DNA of 64,000 nt, taken from NCBI RefSeq assembly GCF_900129835.1, contig NZ_FQXA01000007.1:124001-188000 (forward strand), written 5' to 3'. Below are positions 40,607 through 49,583 of this stretch, piece by piece. The notes below the pieces were generated by a model. That model had not been told where the DNA came from and did not search any database. It saw only the letters and a list, made by a program, of their open reading frames with translations. Each line of letters begins with the position of its first letter. Position 1 is the stretch's first letter. A program made the position numbers and the translations under genes. The stretch is from Stutzerimonas xanthomarina DSM 18231 (GTDB lineage Bacteria; Pseudomonadota; Gammaproteobacteria; Pseudomonadales; Pseudomonadaceae).

Positions 40607-41689
40607 ATGCGAACAAAAAAACTTGATCGAACGCGGCCCACGGCTCCGGTCGATGACTTCTTCGTGCCTGAGCTATGCCAGCCCGATGCCCTACTTGGCC
40701 TGGTGTTGCTCGCAGAGCTGCTGGTGCTGGTACTGGTGCTCGCCGAGCCGATGCAGCCTGGGTTCAACTGGATGCGTCTGGCGCTGGCGTCGCTGTTCGT
40801 GCAGTGGGTGATGCTGCTGTCGGCCGGTCTGACCTGTCAGCTGCGGCCGCTGCTGGCGCGGTTGCCGGCCTGGTTGGCAGGGCTTGCCTGCTGCGCCATG
40901 GTGGTCGGGCTCACACTGGCGTGTACGGCGGTCGCCGATATCTACCAGCTTGGCGGTCCGCTGACGCGCGTCGGCGAGGTGAACCTGTATCTGCGTCATG
41001 CACTGATCAGTCTGATCATGTCGGGCCTGTTGCTGCGCTACTTCTACCTGCAGAGCCAATGGCGGCGGCAGGAGCAGGCCGAGCTGCGCGCGCGCATCGA
41101 GTCGTTGCAGGCGCGCATCCGGCCGCATTTTCTGTTCAACAGCCTGAACAGTATCGCCAGCCTGGTGGTCACCGATCCGGCCAAGGCCGAGCAAGCGGTG
41201 CTCGATCTGTCTGATTTGTTCCGCGCCAGCCTGGCGCGCCCCGGCACGCTGGTGCCATGGCGCGAAGAACTGGAGTTATCACGCCGCTACCTTTCCATCG
41301 AGCAGTATCGCCTCGGCGAACGGCTGAAAGTCGAATGGCAGGTCGATGCCGTGCCGGACGATCTGCCGATTCCCCAACTGACCTTGCAGCCGCTTCTGGA
41401 GAACGCGCTGATTCATGGAATCCAGCCAAGAATCGAGGGCGGGGTGGTCAGCGTGGCGGCCTACTATGCTGATGGCGTGTTCCATTTGCAGGTCAGCAAC
41501 CCCTTTGACGAAACGGCTGCAAAGCTGCCATCTAGAGGGACTCAGCAAGCGCTGCATAATATAGACGCACGACTAACGGCACTTTTCGGTCCCGCGGCGA
41601 GTCTCAGCGTGGAGCGGCGTAATGCCCGTTACTACACCTGTCTACGCTATCCGTGTGCGACACAAAAGCAGGAAGCCAGAACTGTATGA
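40607..41689 (+). CDS. algZ: Sensor histidine kinase AlgZ (FimS), LytS-like
   Basis: A 360-residue inner-membrane sensor paired with AlgR, which controls alginate, type IV pili and virulence in Pseudomonas. Four hydrophobic segments lie between residues 27 and 145, then the unorthodox kinase start ARIRPHFLFNSLNSIASL with H174 as the likely phosphorylated residue; an ATP-binding region follows with LQPLLENALIHGI. The ATG at 40607 fits the family start. The stop overlaps the algR start by two bases of an ATGA. Confidence 0.92.
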   Translation: MRTKKLDRTRPTAPVDDFFVPELCQPDALLGLVLLAELLVLVLVLAEPMQPGFNWMRLALASLFVQWVMLLSAGLTCQLRPLLARLPAWLAGLACCAMVVGLTLACTAVADIYQLGGPLTRVGEVNLYLRHALISLIMSGLLLRYFYLQSQWRRQEQAELRARIESLQARIRPHFLFNSLNSIASLVVTDPAKAEQAVLDLSDLFRASLARPGTLVPWREELELSRRYLSIEQYRLGERLKVEWQVDAVPDDLPIPQLTLQPLLENALIHGIQPRIEGGVVSVAAYYADGVFHLQVSNPFDETAAKLPSRGTQQALHNIDARLTALFGPAASLSVERRNARYYTCLRYPCATQKQEARTV

Positions 41690-42432
41690 ATGTGCTGATT
41701 GTCGATGACGAACCTCTAGCCCGCGAGCGCCTCGGCCGACTGGTAGGTGACCTTGACGGCTATCGTGTCCTGGAACCTTCCGCCTCCAATGGCGAAGAGG
41801 CGCTGTCCCTGATCGAGGACCTGCGGCCCGATGTTGTGTTGCTGGATATCCGTATGCCGGGGCTTGATGGCCTCCAGGTTGCAGCCAAGTTGTGCGAGCG
41901 CGACGCACCTCCCGCGGTGATCTTCTGCACCGCCCACGACGAGTTTGCGCTGGATGCCTTCCAGGTGAGCGCGGTCGGTTATCTGGTCAAGCCGGTACGG
42001 CCCGAACACCTCGCTGAAGCATTGAAGAAAGCCGAGCGACCCAATCGTGTGCAACTCGCGGCGCTGACGCGTCCGGCGGCGGTGAGCGGCACCGGCCCGC
42101 GCAGCCATATCAGCGCACGGACCCGCAAGGGCATTGAACTGATCCCATTGCCTCAGGTGATCTATTTCATCGCTGACCACAAATACGTCACCCTGCGCCA
42201 TGAGGGCGGCGAGGTTCTGCTAGATGAGCCCTTGAAGGCGCTCGAAGATGAGTTCGGCGAGCGGTTCGTCCGCATTCACCGCAATGCGCTGGTCTATCGC
42301 GACCGCATCGAACGCTTGCAGCGCACCCCCCTGGGACATTTTCAGCTGTTTCTCAAAGGGCTTGAGGGTGAGCCGCTGACCGTAAGCCGCCGCCATGTCG
42401 CCGGTGTTCGCAAGTTGATGCAGAACCTTTGA
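41686..42432 (+). CDS. algR: Response regulator AlgR
   Basis: A 248-residue LytTR-type response regulator. The receiver domain has D7, D8 and phosphorylation site D54 (VVLLDIRMPG), the same number as in P. aeruginosa. The LytTR DNA-binding domain covers about 138-245 with TRKGIELIPLPQVIYFIADHKYV. It overlaps algZ by an ATGA, so translation is coupled. It is followed by hemC, as in all Pseudomonas. Confidence 0.96.
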   Translation: MNVLIVDDEPLARERLGRLVGDLDGYRVLEPSASNGEEALSLIEDLRPDVVLLDIRMPGLDGLQVAAKLCERDAPPAVIFCTAHDEFALDAFQVSAVGYLVKPVRPEHLAEALKKAERPNRVQLAALTRPAAVSGTGPRSHISARTRKGIELIPLPQVIYFIADHKYVTLRHEGGEVLLDEPLKALEDEFGERFVRIHRNALVYRDRIERLQRTPLGHFQLFLKGLEGEPLTVSRRHVAGVRKLMQNL

Positions 42433-42474
42433 TACGGAGCTGGCGCTAAGGATAGGCGCCCCGCTCCAGCTCAA

Positions 42475-42494
42475 CCGTCCCCCCGGACGGCTTT
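42475..42494 (+). terminator. Weak terminator-like hairpin after algR
   Basis: CCGTCC-CCCC-GGACGG (42475-42490) followed by CTTT. Confidence 0.45.
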
Positions 42495-42569
42495 CCTTGA
42501 TCCCTGCCAACCCGATCGCTGTTCCTGGCCTGTTATCATCGCCGGCAGTTCATCTGTCTGGAATTGCTC

Positions 42570-43508
42570 ATGTCCCGCGAAATTCGCATCGCTACCCGCA
42601 AGAGTGCCCTGGCCCTGTGGCAGGCCGAATACGTCAAGGCGCGCCTGGAAGCCGCCCATCCGCATGTAACGGTGAGCCTGGTGCCGATGGTCAGTCGGGG
42701 TGACAAGTTGCTCGATGCTCCGCTGGCGAAGATTGGCGGCAAAGGCCTTTTCGTCAAAGAGCTGGAAACAGCCCTGATGGAGAACGAAGCGGACATCGCC
42801 GTGCACTCCATGAAGGACGTACCCATGGAATTTCCCGAGGGACTCGGCCTGTATTGCATCTGTGAGCGGGAAGACCCGCGCGATGCGTTCGTCTCCAATC
42901 ACTACGAGGATTTCGATGCGTTGCCTGCCGGAGCGGTCGTCGGCACCTCCAGCCTGCGGCGTCAGGCGCAGCTACTGGCGCGTCGCCCCGACCTCAAGAT
43001 CCAGTTCCTGCGCGGCAACGTCAACACTCGCCTGGCCAAGCTCGATGCCGGCGAGTACGACGCGATTATCCTCGCAGCGGCCGGCTTGATCCGTCTTGGT
43101 TTCGGTGACCGCATCCGCGCCAGCATCAGTGTTGAAGACAGCTTGCCTGCGGGCGGGCAGGGCGCGGTCGGGATTGAGTGCAGGACCGGCGATACCGAGC
43201 TGCATCAGCTGCTTCAATGCATGAACGATCCCGATACCGCGATTCGCGTCAGTGCCGAGCGGGCGCTGAACCGCCACCTCAATGGAGGCTGTCAGGTGCC
43301 GATCGCCTGTTACGCGGTACTCGAAGGCGATCAGCTGTGGTTGCGTGGGCTGGTAGGACAGCCCGATGGTGCCGTGCTTCTGCGCGCTGAGGGGCGTGCG
43401 CCCAATGCCGAAGCCGAAGTGCTTGGCGTGCGCATCGCTGAAGAATTGCTGCAGCAAGGCGCTGGGAAGATCCTCCAGGATATCTATGGCGAGACCGGTA
43501 AGGCGTGA
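42570..43508 (+). CDS. hemC: Porphobilinogen deaminase (hydroxymethylbilane synthase)
   Basis: Joins four porphobilinogens to hydroxymethylbilane in haem synthesis. A 312-residue soluble enzyme; the dipyrromethane cofactor cysteine is C241 in [12 protein letters not shown], and [15 protein letters not shown] and RGNVNTRL are typical. The ATG at 42570 is used; an in-frame TTG two codons upstream is less likely. It starts the hemC-hemD-hemX-hemY operon, with overlapping starts and stops. Confidence 0.97.
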   Translation: MSREIRIATRKSALALWQAEYVKARLEAAHPHVTVSLVPMVSRGDKLLDAPLAKIGGKGLFVKELETALMENEADIAVHSMKDVPMEFPEGLGLYCICEREDPRDAFVSNHYEDFDALPAGAVVGTSSLRRQAQLLARRPDLKIQFLRGNVNTRLAKLDAGEYDAIILAAAGLIRLGFGDRIRASISVEDSLPAGGQGAVGIECRTGDTELHQLLQCMNDPDTAIRVSAERALNRHLNGGCQVPIACYAVLEGDQLWLRGLVGQPDGAVLLRAEGRAPNAEAEVLGVRIAEELLQQGAGKILQDIYGETGKA

Positions 43509-44275
43509 ACGGCTGGCGTCTGTTGCTGACGCGGCCGGCTGAGGAGTGTGCGGCGCTAGCCGCCACGCTGGCAGTGCAGGGAATTCACAGCGCTAGCCTG
43601 CCACTGCTGACCATCGAAGCCCTTGCAGAAACACCTCAGCAGCGCGCGACCATGCTGGAACTGGACCGCTACGCTGCGGTGGTGGTCGTCAGTAAGCCGG
43701 CTGCCAGGTTGGGTTTGACGCTTCTGCGCCGCTACTGGCCGCAGGCGCCTGCTGGGCAAGCATGGTTCAGTGTCGGTGGAGCGACTGGCGCGATACTCGC
43801 CGATTACGGTCTGGACGCCAGCTGGCCGGTCGCTGGTGACGACAGCGAAGCGCTGCTCGCCTTGCCAGGATTGGCTCAGGCCCTAAGCGCGCCCCATCCA
43901 AGGGTCTTGATTCTTCGAGGCGAAGGCGGACGCGAGCTTATCGCCGACACGCTACGTGCCCGTGGCGCGCAGGTCGACAGCCTCGAATTGTATCGCCGTC
44001 ACCTGCCGGATTACCTGCCAGGCACGCTACTCAAAACCCTTCGCTCGGAACGGCTGAACGCGGTGGTGGTCAGCAGTGGACAGGGTTTGCAGTCATTACG
44101 CGAGCTGGCAGGCGCCGATTGGGGTGGCATGCTTGAGCTACCCTTGTTCGTACCCAGCCCTCGTGTGGCCGAGATGGCCAAGGCGTTGGGCGCCAATAGA
44201 ATAGTGGACTGCCGTGGTGCTGGAGCCGCGGCTTTGCTGGCGGCGCTACGGGAAAGTCCCGGGCCCGCTTCCTAA
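43505..44275 (+). CDS. hemD: Uroporphyrinogen-III synthase
   Basis: Closes hydroxymethylbilane to uroporphyrinogen III. A 256-residue, poorly conserved enzyme; the start [12 protein letters not shown] and the central [28 protein letters not shown] are the usual landmarks. It starts with GTG that overlaps the hemC stop (GTGA), so the two are translationally coupled. Confidence 0.93.
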   Translation: MNGWRLLLTRPAEECAALAATLAVQGIHSASLPLLTIEALAETPQQRATMLELDRYAAVVVVSKPAARLGLTLLRRYWPQAPAGQAWFSVGGATGAILADYGLDASWPVAGDDSEALLALPGLAQALSAPHPRVLILRGEGGRELIADTLRARGAQVDSLELYRRHLPDYLPGTLLKTLRSERLNAVVVSSGQGLQSLRELAGADWGGMLELPLFVPSPRVAEMAKALGANRIVDCRGAGAAALLAALRESPGPAS

Positions 44276-44291
44276 TGCAAAGGATGGAAAC

Positions 44292-45575
44292 GTGAGCGAA
44301 GTAGACCCCGACAAGGCACCGCAGCAACCGAAGGGCAACGATTCTGTGGCCAATCAGAATCCGATCAATAAAGACGCCCCAAGGGCTTCGAAAGAAGCCC
44401 CGAAGGCGCCGCCACCGAAAACGCCTGCCAGTGCCAACCCTGATGCGCGTGGCGGCGGCAAAGGGCTGGCCGGTCTGGCGCTGCTGGTCGGTCTGGCAGG
44501 TCTGGCCGCAGGGGGCTACAGCGTCTGGCAGACTCAGCAACTGGCCGATCAGAAGCAGCAACAGCAGCAGTCGGCACAGGCTACGAGCGAACAGACCCGC
44601 CAGTTGAGTGAGCGCAGCCAACAACTGGCCAGTCGTCTAGGCAAACTGGAACAACTGCCCTCAGCCGAACAGCTGGAGGATCGTCGCCGTTTGCTTTCCG
44701 AGCTGCAAAGCGACCAGCAACGGTTGGCGGGGCGTGTTGAGCAGGTTCTCGGATCCAGCCGCGAGCAATGGCGGCTCGCCGAAGCCGAGCATCTGCTGCG
44801 CATGGCGATGTTGCGTCTGTCGGCGATGCAGGACGTGAACAGCGCCGAATCGCTGCTCGCCGAGTCGGATTTGATCTTGCGCAAACAGGACGATCCCGGT
44901 GCCTACGCGGCACGGCAGAAATTGCTCGAAGGGCTAGAAGCGTTGCGCAGCCTGCCGGAGCTGGACCGCACCGGGTTGTTTCTTCAGCTGGGTGCGTTGC
45001 GTGGCCAAGCCAACCAACTCAACGGTCTGGCTCCGGAATTCGAGGCGGGCCAGGCAGGAAGTGAGCAGGCTGATAGCCGCTGGCAGCGTTGGCTGAATGA
45101 GCTGACCCGTTATGTGCGTATCGATTTCGACGCCGGCAATAGCGTCAAACCGCTGCTTGCGGGACAAAGCCTGGCGCAGGTGCGCTTGGCCTTGTCTCTC
45201 GCCATTGAGCAAGCGCAGTGGGCCGTGCTGAACAGTAACGAAAAGGTCTACCAGCAATCGCTGGAGCAGGCGGCCCAGCTCATCAAAGATCACTTCAGCG
45301 AAGAGAACGGGCAGAGCCGCGGCCTTCGGGATCGCATCGAGGAGCTGAAAACGCGCCAGGTCTCGGTCAGTCTGCCCGATCTTGCACCGGCGCTCCGTGC
45401 ACTGCAGACCTATGTGCAGCAGCGTGAATCGTCCGAAAGTGCAGTGTCGCCTGCTGACAGCCGTTCAGAGCAACCCGCGGAGCAGCCCGCAGAACGGCCT
45501 GCAGAAGAGTCGAGCCCACAACCGGAGCAGCCGGCTACTGACGGCGCTGCGACCGAAGAGGGGCAGCGCGCATGA
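44292..45575 (+). CDS. hemX: HemX-like membrane protein
   Basis: A 427-residue inner-membrane protein: a charged, proline-rich cytosolic start of about 55 residues, one transmembrane helix (GLAGLALLVGLAGLAAGGYSVW), then a coiled coil rich in Q and R (TRQLSERSQQLASRLGKLEQL) and a helical domain with a disordered tail rich in E and P. HemX is always next to hemD and hemY in Pseudomonas, but its role is not well established; the old methyltransferase label is doubtful. GTG at 44292 follows AAGGA. The stop overlaps the hemY start. Confidence 0.88.
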   Translation: MSEVDPDKAPQQPKGNDSVANQNPINKDAPRASKEAPKAPPPKTPASANPDARGGGKGLAGLALLVGLAGLAAGGYSVWQTQQLADQKQQQQQSAQATSEQTRQLSERSQQLASRLGKLEQLPSAEQLEDRRRLLSELQSDQQRLAGRVEQVLGSSREQWRLAEAEHLLRMAMLRLSAMQDVNSAESLLAESDLILRKQDDPGAYAARQKLLEGLEALRSLPELDRTGLFLQLGALRGQANQLNGLAPEFEAGQAGSEQADSRWQRWLNELTRYVRIDFDAGNSVKPLLAGQSLAQVRLALSLAIEQAQWAVLNSNEKVYQQSLEQAAQLIKDHFSEENGQSRGLRDRIEELKTRQVSVSLPDLAPALRALQTYVQQRESSESAVSPADSRSEQPAEQPAERPAEESSPQPEQPATDGAATEEGQRA

Positions 45576-46810
45576 AGCGATTCGCCTTTGTCCTGATCCT
45601 GCTTATAGCGATCGTTGGGTTCTTCGGCTGGGCCATCGCACAGGACGCGGGCTACGTCCTGATCAGCTATGACCGCTTTCGCTACGAGTCGAGCTTCTGG
45701 ATTTTCCTTGGCCTGATCGCGTGCCTGTGGCTACTGGCGATGGTCGTGCACTGGGTGCTCGGCCTGCTGCATACCTCCGGGGCCCTGGTCAATCCGTGGT
45801 CGCGCCGCCATCGCGAGCGGCGTGTCAGCAAGGCATCACGCAGCGGTTTGCGAGAGTTGGCCGAGGGCCAGTGGAGTCACGCGCTGGGCCATTTGCGCTC
45901 CGCTGCCGAGCACGACCACCAGCCGCTGGTGCATTACCTTGGTGCCGCCCGTGCCGCCAATGAACTGGGCGAGCATGAGCAGAGCGACGAGCTGCTGCGC
46001 AAGGCAAGGGAGCGCGAGCCCGAGTCGGGTCTTGCGGTTGGCCTGACCCAGGCGCAGCTGCAGATCGCGAGAGGCCAGTATGGCGAGGCGCGGGAAACGC
46101 TTAATGCGCTGCACAGCGATCACCCTCGTCATGCCTATGTGCTGACCCTGCTGCAGCAGCTCTACGTTCAGCTGCAAGATTGGTCTGCGTTGTGCCGCTT
46201 GTTGCCCGAACTGCGCAAGCATCGGGTGTTACCGCCGGCTCGCTTGAGTGAGCTTGAGCTTCTGGCCTGGACTGCGGCGCTTGAGCAAACCGGTCAGGCC
46301 TCAGCGCCCAGTAACGAGGATGCGCTGCAGGCGCTGAATCAGAAGTGGCAAACCGTCCCGTCCGGGTTGCGCACTGAGCCTCTGCTGGTGCGCGCCTACG
46401 CTGACGGTCTGTCCCGCCTAGGCGCCGATGCGAAGGCCGAAGATGTACTCTACGCAGCGCTCAAACGCCAATTCGATGATCGACTGGTGGAGCGCTACGG
46501 TCGCGTTCGCGGCCAGGACCCTGCGCGTCAGCTGGCGAATGCAGAAAACTGGCTCAAGGCTAATCCGGAGAATGCCGAGCTTCTGCTCGCACTTGGTCGG
46601 CTGAGCATGCGCAACGCCCTATGGGGCAAGGCGCGCGATTATCTCGAAGCCAGCCTGCGCTTCGAGCACCGTCCCGGAACCTGCGCCGAGCTGGCGCGAT
46701 TGCTGGCCCAGCTGGGCGACAACGAGCGCAGCAACCGGCTGTTCCAGGAAGGCCTGGGGCTTCTTGATCAATCCAGCTCCAACCGAATACAGACAACCAG
46801 CAGCAGTTAG
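45572..46810 (+). CDS. hemY: HemY-like TPR membrane protein
   Basis: A 412-residue inner-membrane protein with two transmembrane helices (about 4-25 and 40-62) and a C-terminal array of TPR-like helices (EQSDELLRKAREREP, ARGQYGEARETLNAL and others). It belongs to the proteobacterial HemY family linked to late haem synthesis, not to protoporphyrinogen oxidase of Gram-positives that has the same name. The ATG overlaps the hemX stop by ATGA. Confidence 0.9.
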   Translation: MKRFAFVLILLIAIVGFFGWAIAQDAGYVLISYDRFRYESSFWIFLGLIACLWLLAMVVHWVLGLLHTSGALVNPWSRRHRERRVSKASRSGLRELAEGQWSHALGHLRSAAEHDHQPLVHYLGAARAANELGEHEQSDELLRKAREREPESGLAVGLTQAQLQIARGQYGEARETLNALHSDHPRHAYVLTLLQQLYVQLQDWSALCRLLPELRKHRVLPPARLSELELLAWTAALEQTGQASAPSNEDALQALNQKWQTVPSGLRTEPLLVRAYADGLSRLGADAKAEDVLYAALKRQFDDRLVERYGRVRGQDPARQLANAENWLKANPENAELLLALGRLSMRNALWGKARDYLEASLRFEHRPGTCAELARLLAQLGDNERSNRLFQEGLGLLDQSSSNRIQTTSSS

Positions 46811-46827
46811 CAAATGACGCGGCCGCT

Positions 46828-46848
46828 CGGGACGTGACACCCGTCCCG
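46828..46848 (+). terminator. Hairpin after hemY
   Basis: CGGGACG and CGTCCCG (46828-46834 and 46842-46848) form a 7-bp stem; no T-tract follows. Confidence 0.4.
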
Positions 46849-46932
46849 CGCCGCTGTGGCGGTTTGCTTATGGCTTGCAGCTCGCTGCGTGCCGCACTAC
46901 CGTAGCGAACTTTTCCTGTCTGCGGAGTCGCT

Positions 46933-47424
46933 ATGAACCTGGCCAGCCCACGTTCGCTGTTTCTTCTGGCCTTTATCGCCTGCGCGTTGATGATGGTCGC
47001 TGCGCTGTATCTCGAGCATGTTGTCGGGCTGGCGCCATGCCCGTTGTGCATCGTTCAGCGTATATGCGTCATCGGCTTCGGCCTGGTCTGTCTGGTCGCA
47101 GCGTTGCACGGACCGCATAAGGCCGGCCGACGGGTTTATTCGGTTTTGGCGTTGCTTTGCGCTGTTGCCGGCGGCGGCACGGCGATACGCCAGATCTGGC
47201 TGCAGAACATGCCCGCCGACCAGCTTCCGAGCTGTCTGCCCAGTCTCGAATACATGATGGATGCCCTGCCGTTCCAGGAAATCGCCAGACTGGTACTTCA
47301 CGGTACGGCCGAGTGCGCTGAAGTCAGCTGGACCCTGCTCGGCATGAGTATTTCGGAGTGGACCTTGCTTGCCTTCATCGCTATGGTCGTCTTTTGTTTC
47401 TGGCAGCTGTTACGGCGTGATTGA
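46933..47424 (+). CDS. dsbB: Disulfide bond formation protein DsbB/DsbH type
   Basis: A 163-residue inner-membrane protein with four transmembrane helices that passes electrons from DsbA to quinone. The first cysteine pair CPLC is C36 and C39, and the second pair is C101 and C128 in the second periplasmic loop. Pseudomonads have two DsbB-like proteins, and the one beside hemY and algQ is called DsbH in P. aeruginosa. It stands between hemY and algQ, on its own. Confidence 0.92.
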   Translation: MNLASPRSLFLLAFIACALMMVAALYLEHVVGLAPCPLCIVQRICVIGFGLVCLVAALHGPHKAGRRVYSVLALLCAVAGGGTAIRQIWLQNMPADQLPSCLPSLEYMMDALPFQEIARLVLHGTAECAEVSWTLLGMSISEWTLLAFIAMVVFCFWQLLRRD

Positions 47425-47673
47425 GGCTTTTTGTTCGAGCGAGCGAATGATCCCTGTGCTTGGCGGTCAATGAGCAAGGCGAAGCGGGGTTGTCGAGAGA
47501 GGCAGGTGAAAATGATGCTGCTGCTTGATGCTTCCTTCTCTGCGGCTTAGTCTGCCCAGGCGGCGTCGGTTTTCTGCCAATTTCGCTGTCACTCACCCAA
47601 GGCCGATATCCCAAGACAAAAAACCGTCTCGGAAGGCGCAACAAGAAACATCGATTAGGGAAGTGAGGTCATC

Positions 47674-48138
47674 ATGCTCGAGAGCTGTCGGAACGCCCAG
47701 GAACGCTGGGGAGGTGTGCACCTGCTGATCGACCGCTGGCTGCAAGAACGCCATGCATTGATCAACGCATTCGATGGGCTGCATGGGGGGGCCGAAGCGG
47801 CTACTCGCCCGGCCTTGCAAAAATTCTGCGAAATACTGCTGGACTACGTGTCGGCTGGTCATTTCGAGATCTATGAGCAATTGCTCAATGAAGCTGAAGC
47901 CTTTGGTGACGAGCGCGGCCTGGATCTGGCGCGTCAGATTTATCCTCGTATCGAGGCGATTACCCAGGTGGCGGTTGCTTTCAATGATCGTTGTGACAAC
48001 GGCGACTGCCTCGAAAGCCCAGGCCTTCCGGACGAGCTGAAGCATCTGGGCCGGTTGCTACACGAGCGCTTCGAGTTAGAAGACTGCCTGATCGAAGTGC
48101 TGCACACGGCGCACAAGCAGCCTGCTGCTACCGCCTGA
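47674..48138 (+). CDS. algQ: AlgQ (Rsd-like anti-sigma factor)
   Basis: A 154-residue helical protein that binds sigma-70 and shifts polymerase use; in Pseudomonas it affects alginate and siderophores. The family text [18 protein letters not shown] and [20 protein letters not shown] is clear. It is preceded by a 249-base gap without any gene, in which I see nothing distinct, and followed by algP. Confidence 0.94.
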   Translation: MLESCRNAQERWGGVHLLIDRWLQERHALINAFDGLHGGAEAATRPALQKFCEILLDYVSAGHFEIYEQLLNEAEAFGDERGLDLARQIYPRIEAITQVAVAFNDRCDNGDCLESPGLPDELKHLGRLLHERFELEDCLIEVLHTAHKQPAATA

Positions 48139-48253
48139 TCCGCGCCGCTCAGCTGCGAGCGAAGGATCGCTTGTAGCGTGCTTCGCTGATTGATTGGCGG
48201 ATCACTGCAGCCCGTCTAGTATGGCTGCACCAACCCCGCCAGGAGGCACTTTC

Positions 48254-49063
48254 ATGCCAGCAACGAAGAATGCGGTCACGACTCCGCTGCACTTGCTTCA
48301 GCAGTTGTCGAAGAGTTTGGTGGAGCACCTGGAAAAAGCCTGCACGGATGCACAGAAGGACGCAGAGCTTCTCCTGGCCAAGCTCGAAAAGCAGCGCGGC
48401 AAGACCCAGGAAAAACTGGTCAAAACCCGAGCCAAGCTCGACGAGGCCGGCAATGCGGGCAAGTCGAAGGCCCAAAGCAAGGCGCGTTCAAAACTGACCG
48501 AACTGGATGACATGCTCGCCTTGCTGCAGACACGGCAGAGCGAAACCTTGAGCTATCTGGCCGATCTTAAACGCGATGCCGAGCAGAGCCTGAACCTGGC
48601 GCAAGGTGTCACACAGGTTGAAAAGGCTGCGGCACAAGCACTGGCATCACGCGGCAAGGCCACACCGTCACGTTCGGCCTCAGCGCAACGCAAGGCTGCG
48701 CCCGCTACAACCAAACCAGGTGTCACCAGGCCAAGCGCCACCAAGCCGGCAACAACCAAGCCAGCTCCGACCAGGCAGTCCTCCAGCAGTTCGAGCCCGG
48801 CGGCGAGCAAGCCAGCAGCCACAACCCGCACGCGGTCGGTGGCTTCCAAAGATGACAAATCAACCACCGCTAACGCTTCCGGCGGCCCAGCGGCAGCAGC
48901 TAGTAGTGCCGCGAAACGCACCGCCCGACCTGCCAGTGGCCGTGCAAAACCCAAACCGGCTACAACCAATCCATCCGGTGCTGCCAAGCCTGCTGCAACG
49001 CGCAAGCCGGCATCAACCAAGACCGTCAGCGCAGATCAGCCCGCACCGCCAGCGCCCAGCTGA
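48254..49063 (+). CDS. algP: AlgP, basic alanine/lysine-rich protein
   Basis: A 269-residue protein with a helical start (residues 8-125, LQQLSKSLVEHLEKACTDAQKDAELLLAKLEKQR, coiled coil) and a long disordered basic tail rich in A, K, P, S and T. AlgP of P. aeruginosa is histone H1-like with many KPAA repeats and binds DNA; here the KPA motifs are irregular and fewer. AGGAGG precedes the ATG. The last 28 bases overlap the end of the convergent TIGR02444 gene. Confidence 0.9.
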   Translation: MPATKNAVTTPLHLLQQLSKSLVEHLEKACTDAQKDAELLLAKLEKQRGKTQEKLVKTRAKLDEAGNAGKSKAQSKARSKLTELDDMLALLQTRQSETLSYLADLKRDAEQSLNLAQGVTQVEKAAAQALASRGKATPSRSASAQRKAAPATTKPGVTRPSATKPATTKPAPTRQSSSSSSPAASKPAATTRTRSVASKDDKSTTANASGGPAAAASSAAKRTARPASGRAKPKPATTNPSGAAKPAATRKPASTKTVSADQPAPPAPS

Positions 49064-49515
49064 GAAGCTGCACGGCGCAGCACGTTCAGCCATGCGCGCG
49101 GGTCGCCCTCGACCCCTGCGCATAGCGGGTTCAGCCAGTCGTCCGATCCGTCCTCTGGCAACCAATGCTGTGTTACTCGCTGAAGGCGATCGAGCTGAAT
49201 CCTTTCGGCTTCCAGTTCCAGCGTTTTAACGCGCCTGCGCAGGTCGGCAAGTTCTGTGTCGCCGGCTGCCTGCTCACGCCACGCCTGGCGCAGGTTTCGC
49301 AGGGGCAATACGACTGCGCTCTGCCAATCCTTGCTGAGTTGTTTCAGCGCTTCCAATCGCTGCGCATCTCGGCGAACGCCGCGGGCTTCCAACCAACTGC
49401 AGGCAAGGAGCAGGCAGACGTCCATCTCCAGCGCCTGTAATTCAAGGCACGCCTTTTCCACACCAGGCGTTGCATAGCAGGCGAGGGCAAAATTCCAGAG
49501 GTCGTCGCTCTTCAT
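49036..49515 (-). CDS. TIGR02444 family protein
   Basis: A 159-residue cytosolic helical protein of the TIGR02444 family (function unknown, common in Pseudomonas beside algP). The start DDLWNFALACYATPGVEKACLELQ is the family hallmark. It is convergent with algP, whose end it overlaps by 28 bases, and divergent from the ABC-F gene. Confidence 0.87.
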   Translation of the reverse strand: MKSDDLWNFALACYATPGVEKACLELQALEMDVCLLLACSWLEARGVRRDAQRLEALKQLSKDWQSAVVLPLRNLRQAWREQAAGDTELADLRRRVKTLELEAERIQLDRLQRVTQHWLPEDGSDDWLNPLCAGVEGDPRAWLNVLRRAASQLGAGGAG

Positions 49516-49583
49516 CTGTAATGGCTTTTTTTTGTGGGCAGCCGGATGGATTTCCGGGCGACCTGATAAACTCCGCCGCCATT

